64,000 nt of DNA from Bacillus_P idriensis_A (GCF_050483325.1 NZ_JBCMYF010000024.1:86589-150588), one strand, 5' to 3'. Shown: positions 25,433 to 34,621, counted from the stretch's first letter. Numbers and translations: made by a program. The notes: generated by a model not told the origin, from the letters alone.

Positions 25433-26266
25433 TTATGAGATTTTTTCGATTGAATCTGGGTCTGCTATTTCATATCCCTTTGCTTTCAGCCCTTCCACAA
25501 TTCCTCCAAGTGCCTCATTTGTCCATTCCCTGTCATGCATTAACAGGTTGGCGCCATCTGTGAGAAATGGCGAATTAACCATAATGTCTGTAAGAGCATC
25601 TTTTGATTGATAGCCCTGCTCCCAATCATACCCGTATGTCCAGTTCATCAGAACCATTTTTTCTTCTCCTGCAATTCGCCGGCTTTCATCTGTGTTGCTG
25701 CCGAACGGTGCTCTGAAAAAGTGAGGTCTTTCTCCAATAATTGATTCAACAAGATTATTCAGTTCAACTATTTCTTGTTCCTGCTCTTCTGCCGTCAGAT
25801 CTTTTAAATTTGCATGTGTCATTGTATGGTTGCCGATTGGAAATCCAAGGTCATGAATGTCTTTCAGCGTCTTTTTTTCTTCGTCCGTATCCAAAAAGTG
25901 GCCATTAACAAAAAAGATGGCATCAGCTCCCAAGTTTTTTAGTGTGCGGGCCATTTCAAGGCTGTATTTATCAGGAGCATCATCAATTGTAATTAACACA
26001 GCCTTTGAATTGATATCTGCGCTCAGGGGCTTAATGCTCCAATTCGCCGGATCTATTTTGTATTTAGGCAGAGCTTCCGGTTCAGCTGCTGCCTCCTCAG
26101 TTTCTTTTGCTTCTTTCTCATCAGGTTTTTCCGCCGGCTTTTCAACTTCCTGACCTTCCTTCTGCTTGTCCGATTCAGCAGGGACAGGTGCTTCATTACC
26201 GGTCTGATTATAGCTGCACGCCGTAAGCAAACAACCTGCAGCAAGGATGAAAAACAAATGCTTCAT
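25433..26266 (-). CDS. Polysaccharide deacetylase lipoprotein (NodB domain)
   Basis: A 277-residue secreted lipoprotein: signal peptide with lipobox LTAC (cysteine 17), an acidic Glu/Lys/Pro-rich linker (about 20-70), then a NodB homology domain. Motif 1 is TIDDAPD (usual TFDDG), motif 2 IGNHTMTHANL with the two metal histidines, motif 3 FRAPFGS and motif 5 LMHD. CE4 enzymes remove acetyl groups from peptidoglycan or other polysaccharides at the cell surface. The altered motif 1 keeps the catalytic and metal aspartates. It converges on the DUF1885-like gene across element A and is divergent from the BCCT transporter. Confidence 0.88.
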   Translation of the reverse strand: MKHLFFILAAGCLLTACSYNQTGNEAPVPAESDKQKEGQEVEKPAEKPDEKEAKETEEAAAEPEALPKYKIDPANWSIKPLSADINSKAVLITIDDAPDKYSLEMARTLKNLGADAIFFVNGHFLDTDEEKKTLKDIHDLGFPIGNHTMTHANLKDLTAEEQEQEIVELNNLVESIIGERPHFFRAPFGSNTDESRRIAGEEKMVLMNWTYGYDWEQGYQSKDALTDIMVNSPFLTDGANLLMHDREWTNEALGGIVEGLKAKGYEIADPDSIEKIS

Positions 26267-26348
26267 TATGTATACCCCGTCCTTTCTCCTTTATTAGTAT
26301 AATATAAGGCTGATTGCTTCACTATATAAAAGGAGGAATTAATTAACA

Positions 26349-26372
26349 ATGGTACCTACTTACTATGTATAA
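26349..26372 (+). CDS. Possible 7-residue leader peptide before the BCCT transporter gene
   Basis: AAAGGAGG is followed 12 bases later by ATG and a 7-codon frame (MVPTYYV) ending in TAA at 26370-26372. The stop overlaps the AAGGAG ribosome site of the transporter gene. Such an arrangement would couple translation of the transporter to the leader. Only sequence layout supports it. Confidence 0.35.
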   Translation: MVPTYYV

Positions 26373-26387
26373 GGAGCTAGTTCTTTT

Positions 26388-27914
26388 ATGAAAAGAATGA
26401 CACCTGTTTTCATCATTTCAGTAATTGTTTCTGTTCTTTTTATTATCTGGGGCGCATTGCCTAATAGTTTAATGGGAGATGCCAATTTATCTAACGCTAC
26501 GACGCTTATTCATGGATTTATCATTGAAAAGTTTGGCTGGTTTTACCTGCTTACAGCGTCTTTCTTTTTAATTTTTGCTGTAGGATTGATCTTCACGAAA
26601 TATGGAAACATAAAACTTGGAAAAGATGATGACGAACCAAGTTATTCATATCTGAGCTGGTTTGCCATGTTATTCAGTGCCGGGATGGGGATCGGGCTTG
26701 TCTTTTGGGGAGTTGCAGAGCCTATGAATCATTACAGCGCACCTCCATCTGGAGAAGGATTCACCGATGAATCAGCCAGGGCTGCATTACGTTATTCTTT
26801 TTTTCATTGGGGTCTGCATCCATGGGCAATCTATTCTGTCATAGCCCTTGCTCTTGCCTATTTCACTTTCAGAAAAGAGCAGAATGGAGTCATCAGCAAC
26901 ATTCTTAGACCATTATTTGGTGATAAGGTCGACGGAAAGCTTGGAACCCTAGTGGATTTTCTGGCTGTTTTTGCTACCGTTTTCGGTGTTGCTACTTCAC
27001 TAGGACTTGGAGCGATTCAAATAGGAGGAGGCCTTTCCTATTTATTTGACGGAATAAACAACTCCTTTACCACACAACTGATTATTATTTTTATTGTTAC
27101 CTTTTTCTTTATGCTCTCCGCTCAGACAGGGTTAGACAGGGGCATAAGAATTCTCAGTAACGCTAATATCATTATTGCAATATCACTGTTGATTTTTCTC
27201 CTTTTTACAGGGCCAACCAATTTCATCATGGATTTGTTCACAACGACCATCGGAGGCTACCTTCAGAATCTGACGTATATGAGCTTTCGCCTTACACCAT
27301 TTACTGAGGGAAGCACCTGGGTACAGGACTGGACCATTTTTTACTGGGCATGGTGGATCTCCTGGGCGCCATTTGTCGGCACCTTTATAGCAAGGATATC
27401 AAGAGGCCGGACGATCAGAGAATTTTTGATTGGTGTGCTTGCTGTTCCGACTGTCTTCGGCGCCCTTTGGTTTTCTGTCTTTGGCGGCTCTGCATTATAC
27501 CTTCAGCACTTCATGAAGAAACCGATTATGGATATCATTAATGACAAAGGGATGGAAGTAGCGCTGTTTGCCGTGCTGGAACAATTTCCTCTCGGTACAT
27601 TCATGTCCTTGCTTGCCATCTTGTTAATCAGCACCTTTTTTATCACGTCAGCTGATTCCGCAACGTTTGTGCTCGGTATGCAGACGACGAATGGCGATTT
27701 AAACCCGTCCGGCAGGGTGAAATTCATTTGGGGCATCATTCAGTCAGCAGCAGCAGCCATTCTGCTATGGGTTGGCGGTCTTGAAGCATTGCAGAGAGCA
27801 TCCATTATTGCAGCTCTTCCATTTGCCGTCATCATGATCCTGATGGTCTTTTCACTATTAAAGTCCTTGCGTAAAGAAAGACTTGCAATGTATGAGCCTG
27901 CGCAAAAGAAATAA
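26388..27914 (+). CDS. opuD: BCCT-family betaine/choline/carnitine transporter (OpuD-like)
   Basis: A 508-residue membrane protein with twelve predicted helices. BCCT marks are AGMGIGLVFWGVAEP, the substrate-binding helix segment WTIFYWAWWISWAPFVGTFIARISRGRTIREF and TSADSATFVLGM. These secondary transporters bring in glycine betaine or related osmoprotectants with sodium. The short C-terminal tail, rather than a long osmosensing extension, is like OpuD. Downstream it converges on a small membrane-protein gene across repeat element B. A degraded opuA locus lies at 60.9-61.7 kb. Confidence 0.92.
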   Translation: MKRMTPVFIISVIVSVLFIIWGALPNSLMGDANLSNATTLIHGFIIEKFGWFYLLTASFFLIFAVGLIFTKYGNIKLGKDDDEPSYSYLSWFAMLFSAGMGIGLVFWGVAEPMNHYSAPPSGEGFTDESARAALRYSFFHWGLHPWAIYSVIALALAYFTFRKEQNGVISNILRPLFGDKVDGKLGTLVDFLAVFATVFGVATSLGLGAIQIGGGLSYLFDGINNSFTTQLIIIFIVTFFFMLSAQTGLDRGIRILSNANIIIAISLLIFLLFTGPTNFIMDLFTTTIGGYLQNLTYMSFRLTPFTEGSTWVQDWTIFYWAWWISWAPFVGTFIARISRGRTIREFLIGVLAVPTVFGALWFSVFGGSALYLQHFMKKPIMDIINDKGMEVALFAVLEQFPLGTFMSLLAILLISTFFITSADSATFVLGMQTTNGDLNPSGRVKFIWGIIQSAAAAILLWVGGLEALQRASIIAALPFAVIMILMVFSLLKSLRKERLAMYEPAQKK

Positions 27915-27919
27915 TGAAA

Positions 27920-28190
27920 AAAAAGACTGTAACGATTATCTCCTGAATTAAAGGCAAACATTGAATAGGGCGAAGACCCTTAAAAGAAAGGGCTATTTTC
28001 GTATATTTTGATAAATAATGTCCGTTCCTTTCCGCAGCAATCCGCTTAATCTTTCTAACATTTAGTACTGCAGCAACAATCTTTATGGAAAGAGCTGAAG
28101 AAAAAAATCCGAACTAAAACGAAATTCAAGTTGGAATTTCACAAAATAGTTCGGATTTTTCTTTGGTTGAAAACTTTTTTTCCAGCCTCT
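27920..28190. repeat. Terminal-inverted-repeat element B
   Basis: A shorter relative of element A (24806-25431), also between convergent genes. It shares the left segment (CTCCTGAATTAAA..GAACATTGAAT-like, AAAGAAAGGGCTATTTT, ATGTCCGTTCC) and the right segment (AATCCGAACTAAAACGAAAT, GTTGGAATTTCACA, TAGTTCGGATTTT, ending CCAGCCTC). It lacks the 52-bp array. The outer ends AAAAGACTG / CCAGCCTCTTTTT are complementary in part. Confidence 0.72.
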
Positions 28191-28213
28191 TTTTATTATG
28201 CTATCTGTCAGTT

Positions 28214-28468
28214 TTAATAGATAATCGTCTTAATGAGAAGAAGAAATTCATCTTTGCAGAAAAAAGCCGCTGCGGCAGTTGCTGCCGTTACAATTATAGA
28301 GGTTTTTTTTGCTTGTGAAAGTGATGCTGCCATAATATAGGCTATATACAAAAAGACCCCGAGCAAGATCATTTTAGCCTGCAGAGAATCTTTTTCAGAA
28401 ATACGCTCCACAAGCAAATAGCCGCCCCAAATCATACATTGCAGAAAAATAATCAATGGCCATTTCAT
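28214..28468 (-). CDS. Small membrane protein, unknown function
   Basis: An 84-residue hydrophobic protein with three predicted membrane helices (about 2-20, 31-50, 55-72). AAGGGGAG lies 5 bases before the ATG. I do not recognise a family. It is divergent from slp and convergent with the BCCT transporter gene. Confidence 0.6.
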   Translation of the reverse strand: MKWPLIIFLQCMIWGGYLLVERISEKDSLQAKMILLGVFLYIAYIMAASLSQAKKTSIIVTAATAAAAFFCKDEFLLLIKTIIY

Positions 28469-28706
28469 CTTTACTCCCCTTCTTTAACTTATTCGTTATA
28501 TCACCTGTATTTAAGTTATGCGACATACATGCTGTATATTTTTCATTTATGTAACAAATAGGTAACATTCAGGGGAATATTCGGAAAACATGATAAAATA
28601 GCATTAATTTAGCATGACGGTATTATAAAAATAGGTAGTAAGTATTGGTTTTTATCCTAAAAAGAGCGATATGTTAAGACCATTTCAATTTAAAGAGGTG
28701 GGCAAT

Positions 28707-29096
28707 ATGGCAAAGTCGGTTATTGTCGCCTTCATCATGCCAGTATTTCTTCTATCATCTTGCAGTTTGAATTTTACTTCTGAAGCGATTAATGAGCCCG
28801 ATCCGGAAGAAAGAAAGCTATTATTTTTTTCAAATGAACAAGATGAATATAGGGAATCCGTCTATTATGACGCACTCATTGATCTAAAACGGGATTTTCC
28901 AGAAGAAGTTGAAGGTTTGCAATTTATCGAGTCAAGTGCGGATGAACAGTATCCTTTTGAAGTAGAAAAGTATCCTTCTCTTATTGTAGTGGACGACAAT
29001 CAAGTGATCTTCCAAATCGAAGGACACGTCGGGAATAAAGAAGAGATTATTACCCCTGTCATAAATGCTTTATCAGGGAGCAGCGGACAGCGTTAA
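28707..29096 (+). CDS. slp: Slp-like small peptidoglycan-associated lipoprotein
   Basis: About 129 residues, starting at the ATG behind GAGGTGGG (the frame stays open 12 codons upstream without a ribosome site). It has a lipoprotein signal with lipobox LSSC and a small thioredoxin-like-sized domain (ELLFFSNE..., ending YPSLIVVDDNQVIFQIEG). It lies between the speA/SR1 region and pdhD, the place of slp in B. subtilis; I assign the name by position and size, not by confident sequence match. It is convergent with pdhD. Confidence 0.65.
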   Translation: MAKSVIVAFIMPVFLLSSCSLNFTSEAINEPDPEERKLLFFSNEQDEYRESVYYDALIDLKRDFPEEVEGLQFIESSADEQYPFEVEKYPSLIVVDDNQVIFQIEGHVGNKEEIITPVINALSGSSGQR

Positions 29097-29102
29097 ACAT
29101 TG

Positions 29103-29126
29103 AGGTGGTTCTAAAAATAACCGCCT
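29103..29126 (+). terminator. slp terminator
   Basis: AGGTGGTT / AACCGCCT stem followed by T5, just after the slp stop. Confidence 0.8.
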
Positions 29127-29137
29127 TTTTAATTTGT

Positions 29138-29175
29138 AAAAAAACCCCTTAACGCTATGCATTAAGGGGTTTTTT
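29138..29175 (-). terminator. pdh operon terminator
   Basis: AACCCCTTAA / TTAAGGGGTT stem with long A and T runs on both sides, four bases past the pdhD stop; works for either strand. Confidence 0.9.
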
Positions 29176-29179
29176 CCTA

Positions 29180-30592
29180 TTACTTCACGATGTGGATCGG
29201 GCTTCCGATTGCCACTTCAGCAGCTTCCATTGTGATTTCTCCCAATGTTGGATGCGCGTGAATTGTCATTGCAATATCTTCAGCAGTCATGCCGGCTTCA
29301 ATTGCAAGGCTAAGCTCTGAAATCATATCAGAAGCAGCAGCACCAGCAATTTGTGCTCCAATAACAAGACCGTCTTCTTTACGTGTAACAAGCTTCAAGA
29401 AACCGTCTGTCTGGTTAAGAGATAGTGCACGTCCATTTGCAGCAAATGGGAATTTAGCAGCAACAACCTCTAATCCTTCTTCTTTAGCTTGAGCTTCTGT
29501 GTAGCCTACTGAAGCAAGTTCCGGCTCAGAGAATACAACAGCTGGAATTCCTAAGTAATCAATTTCAGCGTTTTCGCCGGCGATTACCTCAGCAGCAATC
29601 TTGCCTTCATAAGAAGCTTTATGTGCAAGCGGTGGACCTTCAACGATATCACCGATTGCAAAGATGTTTGAAACGCTCGTGCGGCACTGCTTATCAATTT
29701 TGATGACGCCGCGGTCTGACATTTCAACACCTACTTGCTCAAGGCCAAGCTCGTCTGTATTAGCACGGCGTCCAACTGTTACTAACAAGTAGTCAGCTTC
29801 AACTGTCTGCTCTTCGCCTTTAACTTCAAATGTTACTTTTACGCCGTTTTCTGTTTCTTCAACAGATTTAGCTTTTGCTTTTGTATGGATTTCAACGTTT
29901 CCTTTTTTCTTTAAGTTGCGTTTAACAAGTGAGCTCATTTGCTTTTCAAAGCCCATTAGAATTTCATCCATTGCTTCGATGAATACAACTTCAGAACCGA
30001 AGTTAGCATAAGCTGTTCCAAGCTCAGTTCCGATGTATCCTGCACCGATTACAACGATTTTCTTTGGAATTTCATCTAAGCTGAGTGCGCCAGTTGAATC
30101 AAGAACGCGTTTAGAATATTTGAATCCAGGAATTTCGATCGGACGTGAACCAGTAGCAATAATTGCATTTTTGAATTTATAAGTTTGAGATGAATTATCA
30201 TCCATTACTTTAATAGATTCGCTGTCTACAAAATATGCTTCACCGCGCACGATTTCCACTTTGTTGCCTTTAAGAAGTCCTTCAACTCCGCCGACAAGCT
30301 TTTTCACAACGCCAGCTTTGAATTCTTGAACTTTCGTAAAATCAACTGTGACGTTTTCAGCTTTGATTCCCATGTCTTCAGAATGCTTGGCATTCTCAAA
30401 ACGGTGACCGGCAGCGATTAATGCTTTAGAAGGAATACATCCAACGTTTAAGCAAACGCCGCCAAGGTTTGCCTTTTCTACGATTGTTACTTTCTGTCCT
30501 AATTGAGCAGCGCGGATGGCAGCTACATAGCCGCCAGGTCCCGCACCAATGACAAGAGTATCTGTTTCAATAGGGAAATCTCCTACTACCAT
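29180..30592 (-). CDS. pdhD: Dihydrolipoyl dehydrogenase (E3)
   Basis: A 470-residue FAD disulfide reductase: FAD motif GAGPGGYVAAIRA (17-29), redox pair GGVCLNVGCIPSK, NAD motif GAGYIGTELG, FAIGDIVEGP and the C-terminal catalytic HAHPTLGE. It reoxidises the lipoyl groups of the pyruvate (and probably 2-oxoglutarate) dehydrogenase complex with NAD. It is the last gene of pdhABCD, four bases after pdhC, as in B. subtilis. Confidence 0.97.
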   Translation of the reverse strand: MVVGDFPIETDTLVIGAGPGGYVAAIRAAQLGQKVTIVEKANLGGVCLNVGCIPSKALIAAGHRFENAKHSEDMGIKAENVTVDFTKVQEFKAGVVKKLVGGVEGLLKGNKVEIVRGEAYFVDSESIKVMDDNSSQTYKFKNAIIATGSRPIEIPGFKYSKRVLDSTGALSLDEIPKKIVVIGAGYIGTELGTAYANFGSEVVFIEAMDEILMGFEKQMSSLVKRNLKKKGNVEIHTKAKAKSVEETENGVKVTFEVKGEEQTVEADYLLVTVGRRANTDELGLEQVGVEMSDRGVIKIDKQCRTSVSNIFAIGDIVEGPPLAHKASYEGKIAAEVIAGENAEIDYLGIPAVVFSEPELASVGYTEAQAKEEGLEVVAAKFPFAANGRALSLNQTDGFLKLVTRKEDGLVIGAQIAGAAASDMISELSLAIEAGMTAEDIAMTIHAHPTLGEITMEAAEVAIGSPIHIVK

Positions 30593-30595
30593 CGA

Positions 30596-31972
30596 TTACG
30601 CCTCCATTAAAATAAGTTGTGGGTCGTTCAATAAACGCTTAATGTGATTTAATGCATTTTGTGCTGTAGCGCCATCGATCATACGGTGATCAAAGCTTAA
30701 TGATAAAGCAAGCACTGGAGCAGCAACAATTTCACCGTCAACTACGATTGCTTTTTCAGCAATGCGGCCAATTCCAAGAATAGCTACTTCTGGGTGATTG
30801 ATTACTGGAGTGAACCATTGTCCGCCAGCTGAGCCGATGTTTGTAATTGTACAAGATGCGCCTTTCATTTCCGCAGCAGAAAGTTTACCGTCGCGTGCTT
30901 TAGTTGCTAAGCCGTTAATTTCATCAGAAATGTCAAAGATTGATTTGCGTTCTGCATTTTTAACAACTGGAACCATAAGTCCTTTTTCTGTATCAGCCGC
31001 AATACCAATGTTGTAGTAATGCTTTTGAACAACTTCTTCTGTTTTGTCATCGATAGAAGTGTTTAGAACCGGATATTTCTTAAGCGCTGATGTAAGAGCT
31101 TTCACTACGTACGGTAAATATGTTAACTTAATACCCTGCTCGGCTGCAACACCTTTGAACTGTTTTCTGTGAGAAACTAGTTTCGTCACATCCACTTCAT
31201 CCATTAATGTTACGTGAGGAGCTGTATGTTTTGAGTTAACCATCGCTTTAGCGATTGCTTTTCTCATCGGGCTCATTTTTTCGCGTGTTTCAGGGAAGTC
31301 GCCTTCCGGAACAGCTTGTTTAGCCGGTGCTTTTTGCTCTGCTTTTTCTTCTTTAGCTTCTGCTTTTGGAGCTTCAGCTTGTGTTTCTGCAGGTTTAGAG
31401 CCGCCTTCTAAGAATGCATCAATGTCTTCTTTTGCAATGCGTCCGTTTTTGCCTGATCCTGATACTTGGCGGATTTCAACGCCTTTTTCACGCGCATATT
31501 TGCGGACAGAAGGCATTGCGATGATGCGTCGGTTTGGATCGATGTCAGCCTGATCCTGTGCACCTGCACCAGTAGCTTCTGCAGTTTCTTGTTCAGGAGC
31601 TTCTTCCTTTTTCACATCTTGGCCAGCTTCAGCTGTAGACTGAACTTGAGCTTCTGTTTTCTCTTCCTTCTTTGGCTCTTCTTTAGCCGGCTCATCACCA
31701 TGGTCATCACCTTTAAATTTAAGGTTTTCGTAACCAGGAGCATCAAATGTGATAAGAGTTTGTCCAACTGTCGCAACAGTTCCTTCTTCAACTTTAAGCT
31801 CAATAACTTTTCCTTTTACAGGAGAAGGAATTTCAACGACTGCTTTATCGTTCTGGATTTCAGCCAGTACATCATCTTCGTTTACTTCATCGCCAGGCTT
31901 GATAAACCACTTTACAATTTCACCTTCGTGGATACCCTCACCGATATCCGGCATTTTAAATTCGAAAGACAC
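30596..31972 (-). CDS. pdhC: Pyruvate dehydrogenase E2, dihydrolipoyl acetyltransferase
   Basis: 458 residues: one N-terminal lipoyl domain with the lipoylated lysine in EIQNDKAVVE (about K43), an Ala/Glu/Lys-rich linker (100-140), the E1/E3-binding domain (IIAMPSVRKYAREKGVEIRQVSGSGKNGRI), a second flexible linker, and the catalytic domain with SFDHRMIDGA near the C-terminus. It starts with GTG nine bases after AGGAGG. The gene is separated from pdhB by 171 bases, unlike the tight spacing elsewhere in the operon, so it may have extra RNA control or its own promoter. Confidence 0.97.
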   Translation of the reverse strand: MSFEFKMPDIGEGIHEGEIVKWFIKPGDEVNEDDVLAEIQNDKAVVEIPSPVKGKVIELKVEEGTVATVGQTLITFDAPGYENLKFKGDDHGDEPAKEEPKKEEKTEAQVQSTAEAGQDVKKEEAPEQETAEATGAGAQDQADIDPNRRIIAMPSVRKYAREKGVEIRQVSGSGKNGRIAKEDIDAFLEGGSKPAETQAEAPKAEAKEEKAEQKAPAKQAVPEGDFPETREKMSPMRKAIAKAMVNSKHTAPHVTLMDEVDVTKLVSHRKQFKGVAAEQGIKLTYLPYVVKALTSALKKYPVLNTSIDDKTEEVVQKHYYNIGIAADTEKGLMVPVVKNAERKSIFDISDEINGLATKARDGKLSAAEMKGASCTITNIGSAGGQWFTPVINHPEVAILGIGRIAEKAIVVDGEIVAAPVLALSLSFDHRMIDGATAQNALNHIKRLLNDPQLILMEA

Positions 31973-32059
31973 GGTATATTACCTCCTATTTTTCATATGG
32001 AAAAGAAACCAGTTTGCAGGTTTCTAAAGAATAAACATTTGATGTCAGTTCAAGTGCTT

Positions 32060-32081
32060 TCACGCGGCAGTGCCGCGGTGA
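32060..32081 (-). other. GC-rich stem-loop in the pdhB-pdhC gap
   Basis: GCGGC-AGT-GCCGC core with TCAC/GTGA extension, no T-run. It is within the only long gap of the pdh operon and may set mRNA stability or processing. Confidence 0.5.
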
Positions 32082-32143
32082 TCAAGGAACATAAACACGC
32101 CATTCTTCCGGGACCCTCTGATTTCTTTTCTAAGAATGTATAA

Positions 32144-33121
32144 TTAGAAATTCATTACTTTTTTAGCTGTTTCCATTACATCTTTGAAGTTTGGCAGCCA
32201 TACACCTTCTGCTTGAGAAAATGCAAATACAGTGTCTGGAGCTGTCACGCGAAGTACAGGAGCTTCTAAGCTTAAGATAGCACGGTCATTGATTTCAGCA
32301 ACAACGTTAGCTGCAATTCCCGCTTGTTTTTGAGCTTCTTGTACAACAATCGCGCGGCCTGTTTTTTCAACAGATGCAATGATTGTGTCGATATCGATCG
32401 GGCTGATTGTGCGAAGGTCGATTACTTCAGCAGAAATTCCGTCTTTTTCAAGCTCTTCTGCAGCTTTCAATGACTCATGCACCATTGCGCCGTAAGTAAT
32501 AATTGATAGGTCAGAACCTTCTCTTTTCACTTCAGCTTTGCCGATTTCAATTGTGTATTCTTCTTCTGGAACTTCCTGACGGAAAGAACGGTAAAGTTTC
32601 ATGTGCTCAAGGAAAACGACAGGGTCGTTATCACGGATAGCAGAGATCAAAAGTCCTTTAGCGTCGTAAGGAGTTGAAGGAATAACAACTTTCACACCAG
32701 GCTGCTGAGCCATAAGACCTTCTAAGCTGTCGGCATGAAGTTCAGGTGTATGAACGCCTCCGCCGAATGGAGAACGGATTGTAACCGGAGACGACCAGCG
32801 TCCGCCAGAACGGTAGCGCATACGGGCCATTTGGCCAGAAATTGAATCCATTACTTCGTAAACGAAACCGAAGAATTGAATTTCAGCAACAGGACGGAAT
32901 CCTGTTAATCCAAGACCGATCGCAAGACCGCCGATTCCTGATTCAGCTAGAGGTGTATCAAATACACGGTCTTCGCCGAATTCTTTTTGTAATCCTTCAG
33001 TAGCACGGAATACGCCGCCGTTTACACCAACGTCTTCTCCGAACAATAAGACGTTAGAATCATTTTTAAGTTCTGTGCGCAGCGCATCAGTGATTGCTTG
33101 AATCATCGTCATTTGAGCCAT
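32144..33121 (-). CDS. pdhB: Pyruvate dehydrogenase E1 beta subunit
   Basis: 325 residues, transketolase central and C-terminal domains. Visible: LLFGEDVGVNGGVFRATEGLQ, TPLAESGIGGLAIGLG, the segment RYRSGGRWSSPVTIRSPFGGG and LRVTAPDTVFAF near the C-terminus. It forms the alpha2-beta2 E1 with PdhA and contributes to the thiamine diphosphate site. It follows pdhA by three bases. Confidence 0.97.
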   Translation of the reverse strand: MAQMTMIQAITDALRTELKNDSNVLLFGEDVGVNGGVFRATEGLQKEFGEDRVFDTPLAESGIGGLAIGLGLTGFRPVAEIQFFGFVYEVMDSISGQMARMRYRSGGRWSSPVTIRSPFGGGVHTPELHADSLEGLMAQQPGVKVVIPSTPYDAKGLLISAIRDNDPVVFLEHMKLYRSFRQEVPEEEYTIEIGKAEVKREGSDLSIITYGAMVHESLKAAEELEKDGISAEVIDLRTISPIDIDTIIASVEKTGRAIVVQEAQKQAGIAANVVAEINDRAILSLEAPVLRVTAPDTVFAFSQAEGVWLPNFKDVMETAKKVMNF

Positions 33122-33124
33122 GGC

Positions 33125-34240
33125 TTACTTCGACTCCTTTGCTTTGTAGATTTCATATTGCTCTTTCAGATTGAATGGCATTTCTTCGTACATGATATCC
33201 ATTAAGTCTGTAACTTTTTGTTTTGGATATTCATCCGCTTTTTTAATTGCTTCTTTAATATCTTCTTTAGCTTGTTCAATCGCTTTGTTCTCTTCTTCTT
33301 CGTTCCAGATTCCTTTGCTTTCCAGGAATTTGCGGAAACGTACCAGAGGATCTTTTTCTTCCCATTCGTTATCAAGCTCTTTAGTACGGTAGCGTGTTGG
33401 ATCATCGCCTGCCATAGTATGCGGGCCATAACGGTAAGTAAGTGTTTCAATCAATGTAGGGCCTTCGCCGTTAACAGCGCGTTCACGTGCATCACGCACA
33501 GCAGCATATACAGCAAGAGCATCCATGCCGTCAACTTGAATTCCTACGATACCTGCAGCAGCAGCTTTTTGAGCGATTGTTTGAGCAGCAGATTGCTTTT
33601 CAACAGGTGTAGAGATCGCAAATCTGTTGTTTTGAACAACGAAGATAGCCGGTGCTTTATAAGCGCCTGCAAAGTTGATTCCTTCGTAGAAATCACCTTG
33701 AGAAGCTCCGCCGTCACCAGTATAAGTGATTGCAACTGTTTTAAGATCTTTCTTTTTCATTCCAAGAGCTACACCAGCAGTCTGAATGATTTGAGCACCG
33801 ATGATGATCTGCGGTGAAATCGCATTTACATCCTCAGGGAACTGATTTCCATGGAAATGTCCGCGAGAGAATAAAAAGGCTTGGTATAATGGCAGTCCGT
33901 GCCAGATAATTTGAGGAACGTCGCGGTATCCAGGAAGAACGAAATCTTCTTTTTCAAGTGCAAAATGAGAAGCGATCTGAGATGCTTCCTGTCCTGCTGT
34001 TGGAGCATAAAATCCTAAACGTCCTTGACGGTTTAGTGAAATTGAACGCTGATCCAAAATACGCGTATAAACCATACGGCGCATTAGTTCTTTTAATTGA
34101 TCATCTGATAAATCAGGCATTGCAGCTTCGTTTACAACCTCGCCCTGTTCATTCAGAATTTGGAACGTTTCAAACTGCTTTGCAATTCCTTCGAATTGCT
34201 TTTTGCTGTCAACTACAGCATTTTTAGTCTTAGCAGCCAT
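33125..34240 (-). CDS. pdhA: Pyruvate dehydrogenase E1 alpha subunit
   Basis: 371 residues with the thiamine diphosphate motif GDGGASQGDFYEGINFAGAY...VVQNN and the phosphorylation-loop-like RYGPHTMAGDDPTRYR. It decarboxylates pyruvate and hands the hydroxyethyl group to the E2 lipoyl domain. It is the first gene of pdhABCD. The 500 bases upstream are noncoding and hold several TCTGTAC repeats that may be operators. Confidence 0.97.
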   Translation of the reverse strand: MAAKTKNAVVDSKKQFEGIAKQFETFQILNEQGEVVNEAAMPDLSDDQLKELMRRMVYTRILDQRSISLNRQGRLGFYAPTAGQEASQIASHFALEKEDFVLPGYRDVPQIIWHGLPLYQAFLFSRGHFHGNQFPEDVNAISPQIIIGAQIIQTAGVALGMKKKDLKTVAITYTGDGGASQGDFYEGINFAGAYKAPAIFVVQNNRFAISTPVEKQSAAQTIAQKAAAAGIVGIQVDGMDALAVYAAVRDARERAVNGEGPTLIETLTYRYGPHTMAGDDPTRYRTKELDNEWEEKDPLVRFRKFLESKGIWNEEEENKAIEQAKEDIKEAIKKADEYPKQKVTDLMDIMYEEMPFNLKEQYEIYKAKESK

Positions 34241-34568
34241 CTTTAGTCACCTATCCTTTCTCTAATAAAAAAATAGTTCTAGATAATTACTGACACATAC
34301 AGCATTAGCCTACCCAAAATGAGTACGCCTGACACATTTTTTTGGCTATCCTCTATATATCTTTATACCACCTGAGAGAATGCCGAAACGTTCTCTATGT
34401 ATTGGACAGTACAAATATCTGTACTAATTTAAGTGATGAAAGAAATTAATACAATTCGTTTCAACATGTATTAGTGTACACCATGAAAAATAAGTTCGTC
34501 AATTGATTTATACCGATATTCCGAAAAGATAGCCTATGTTTTCATTTTACTTTTATTCCCTTTTTATC

Positions 34569-34621
34569 AATCTGTACTATAACTAATTATTAATCTGTAC
34601 TATAAAAGACGGTACAGATAA
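34569..34621. promoter_or_regulatory. TCTGTAC repeat cluster upstream of pdhA
   Basis: Two direct copies of AATCTGTACTATAA 23 bp apart (about two helical turns) and one inverted copy GGTACAGATAA. Together with AGTACA-N6-TGTACT 150 bp closer to pdhA, it looks like an operator set for an unidentified regulator. Confidence 0.45.

Noticed and set aside
32000..32143. Separate promoter for pdhCD
   Set aside because: No convincing -35/-10 pair was found on the minus strand in the gap.
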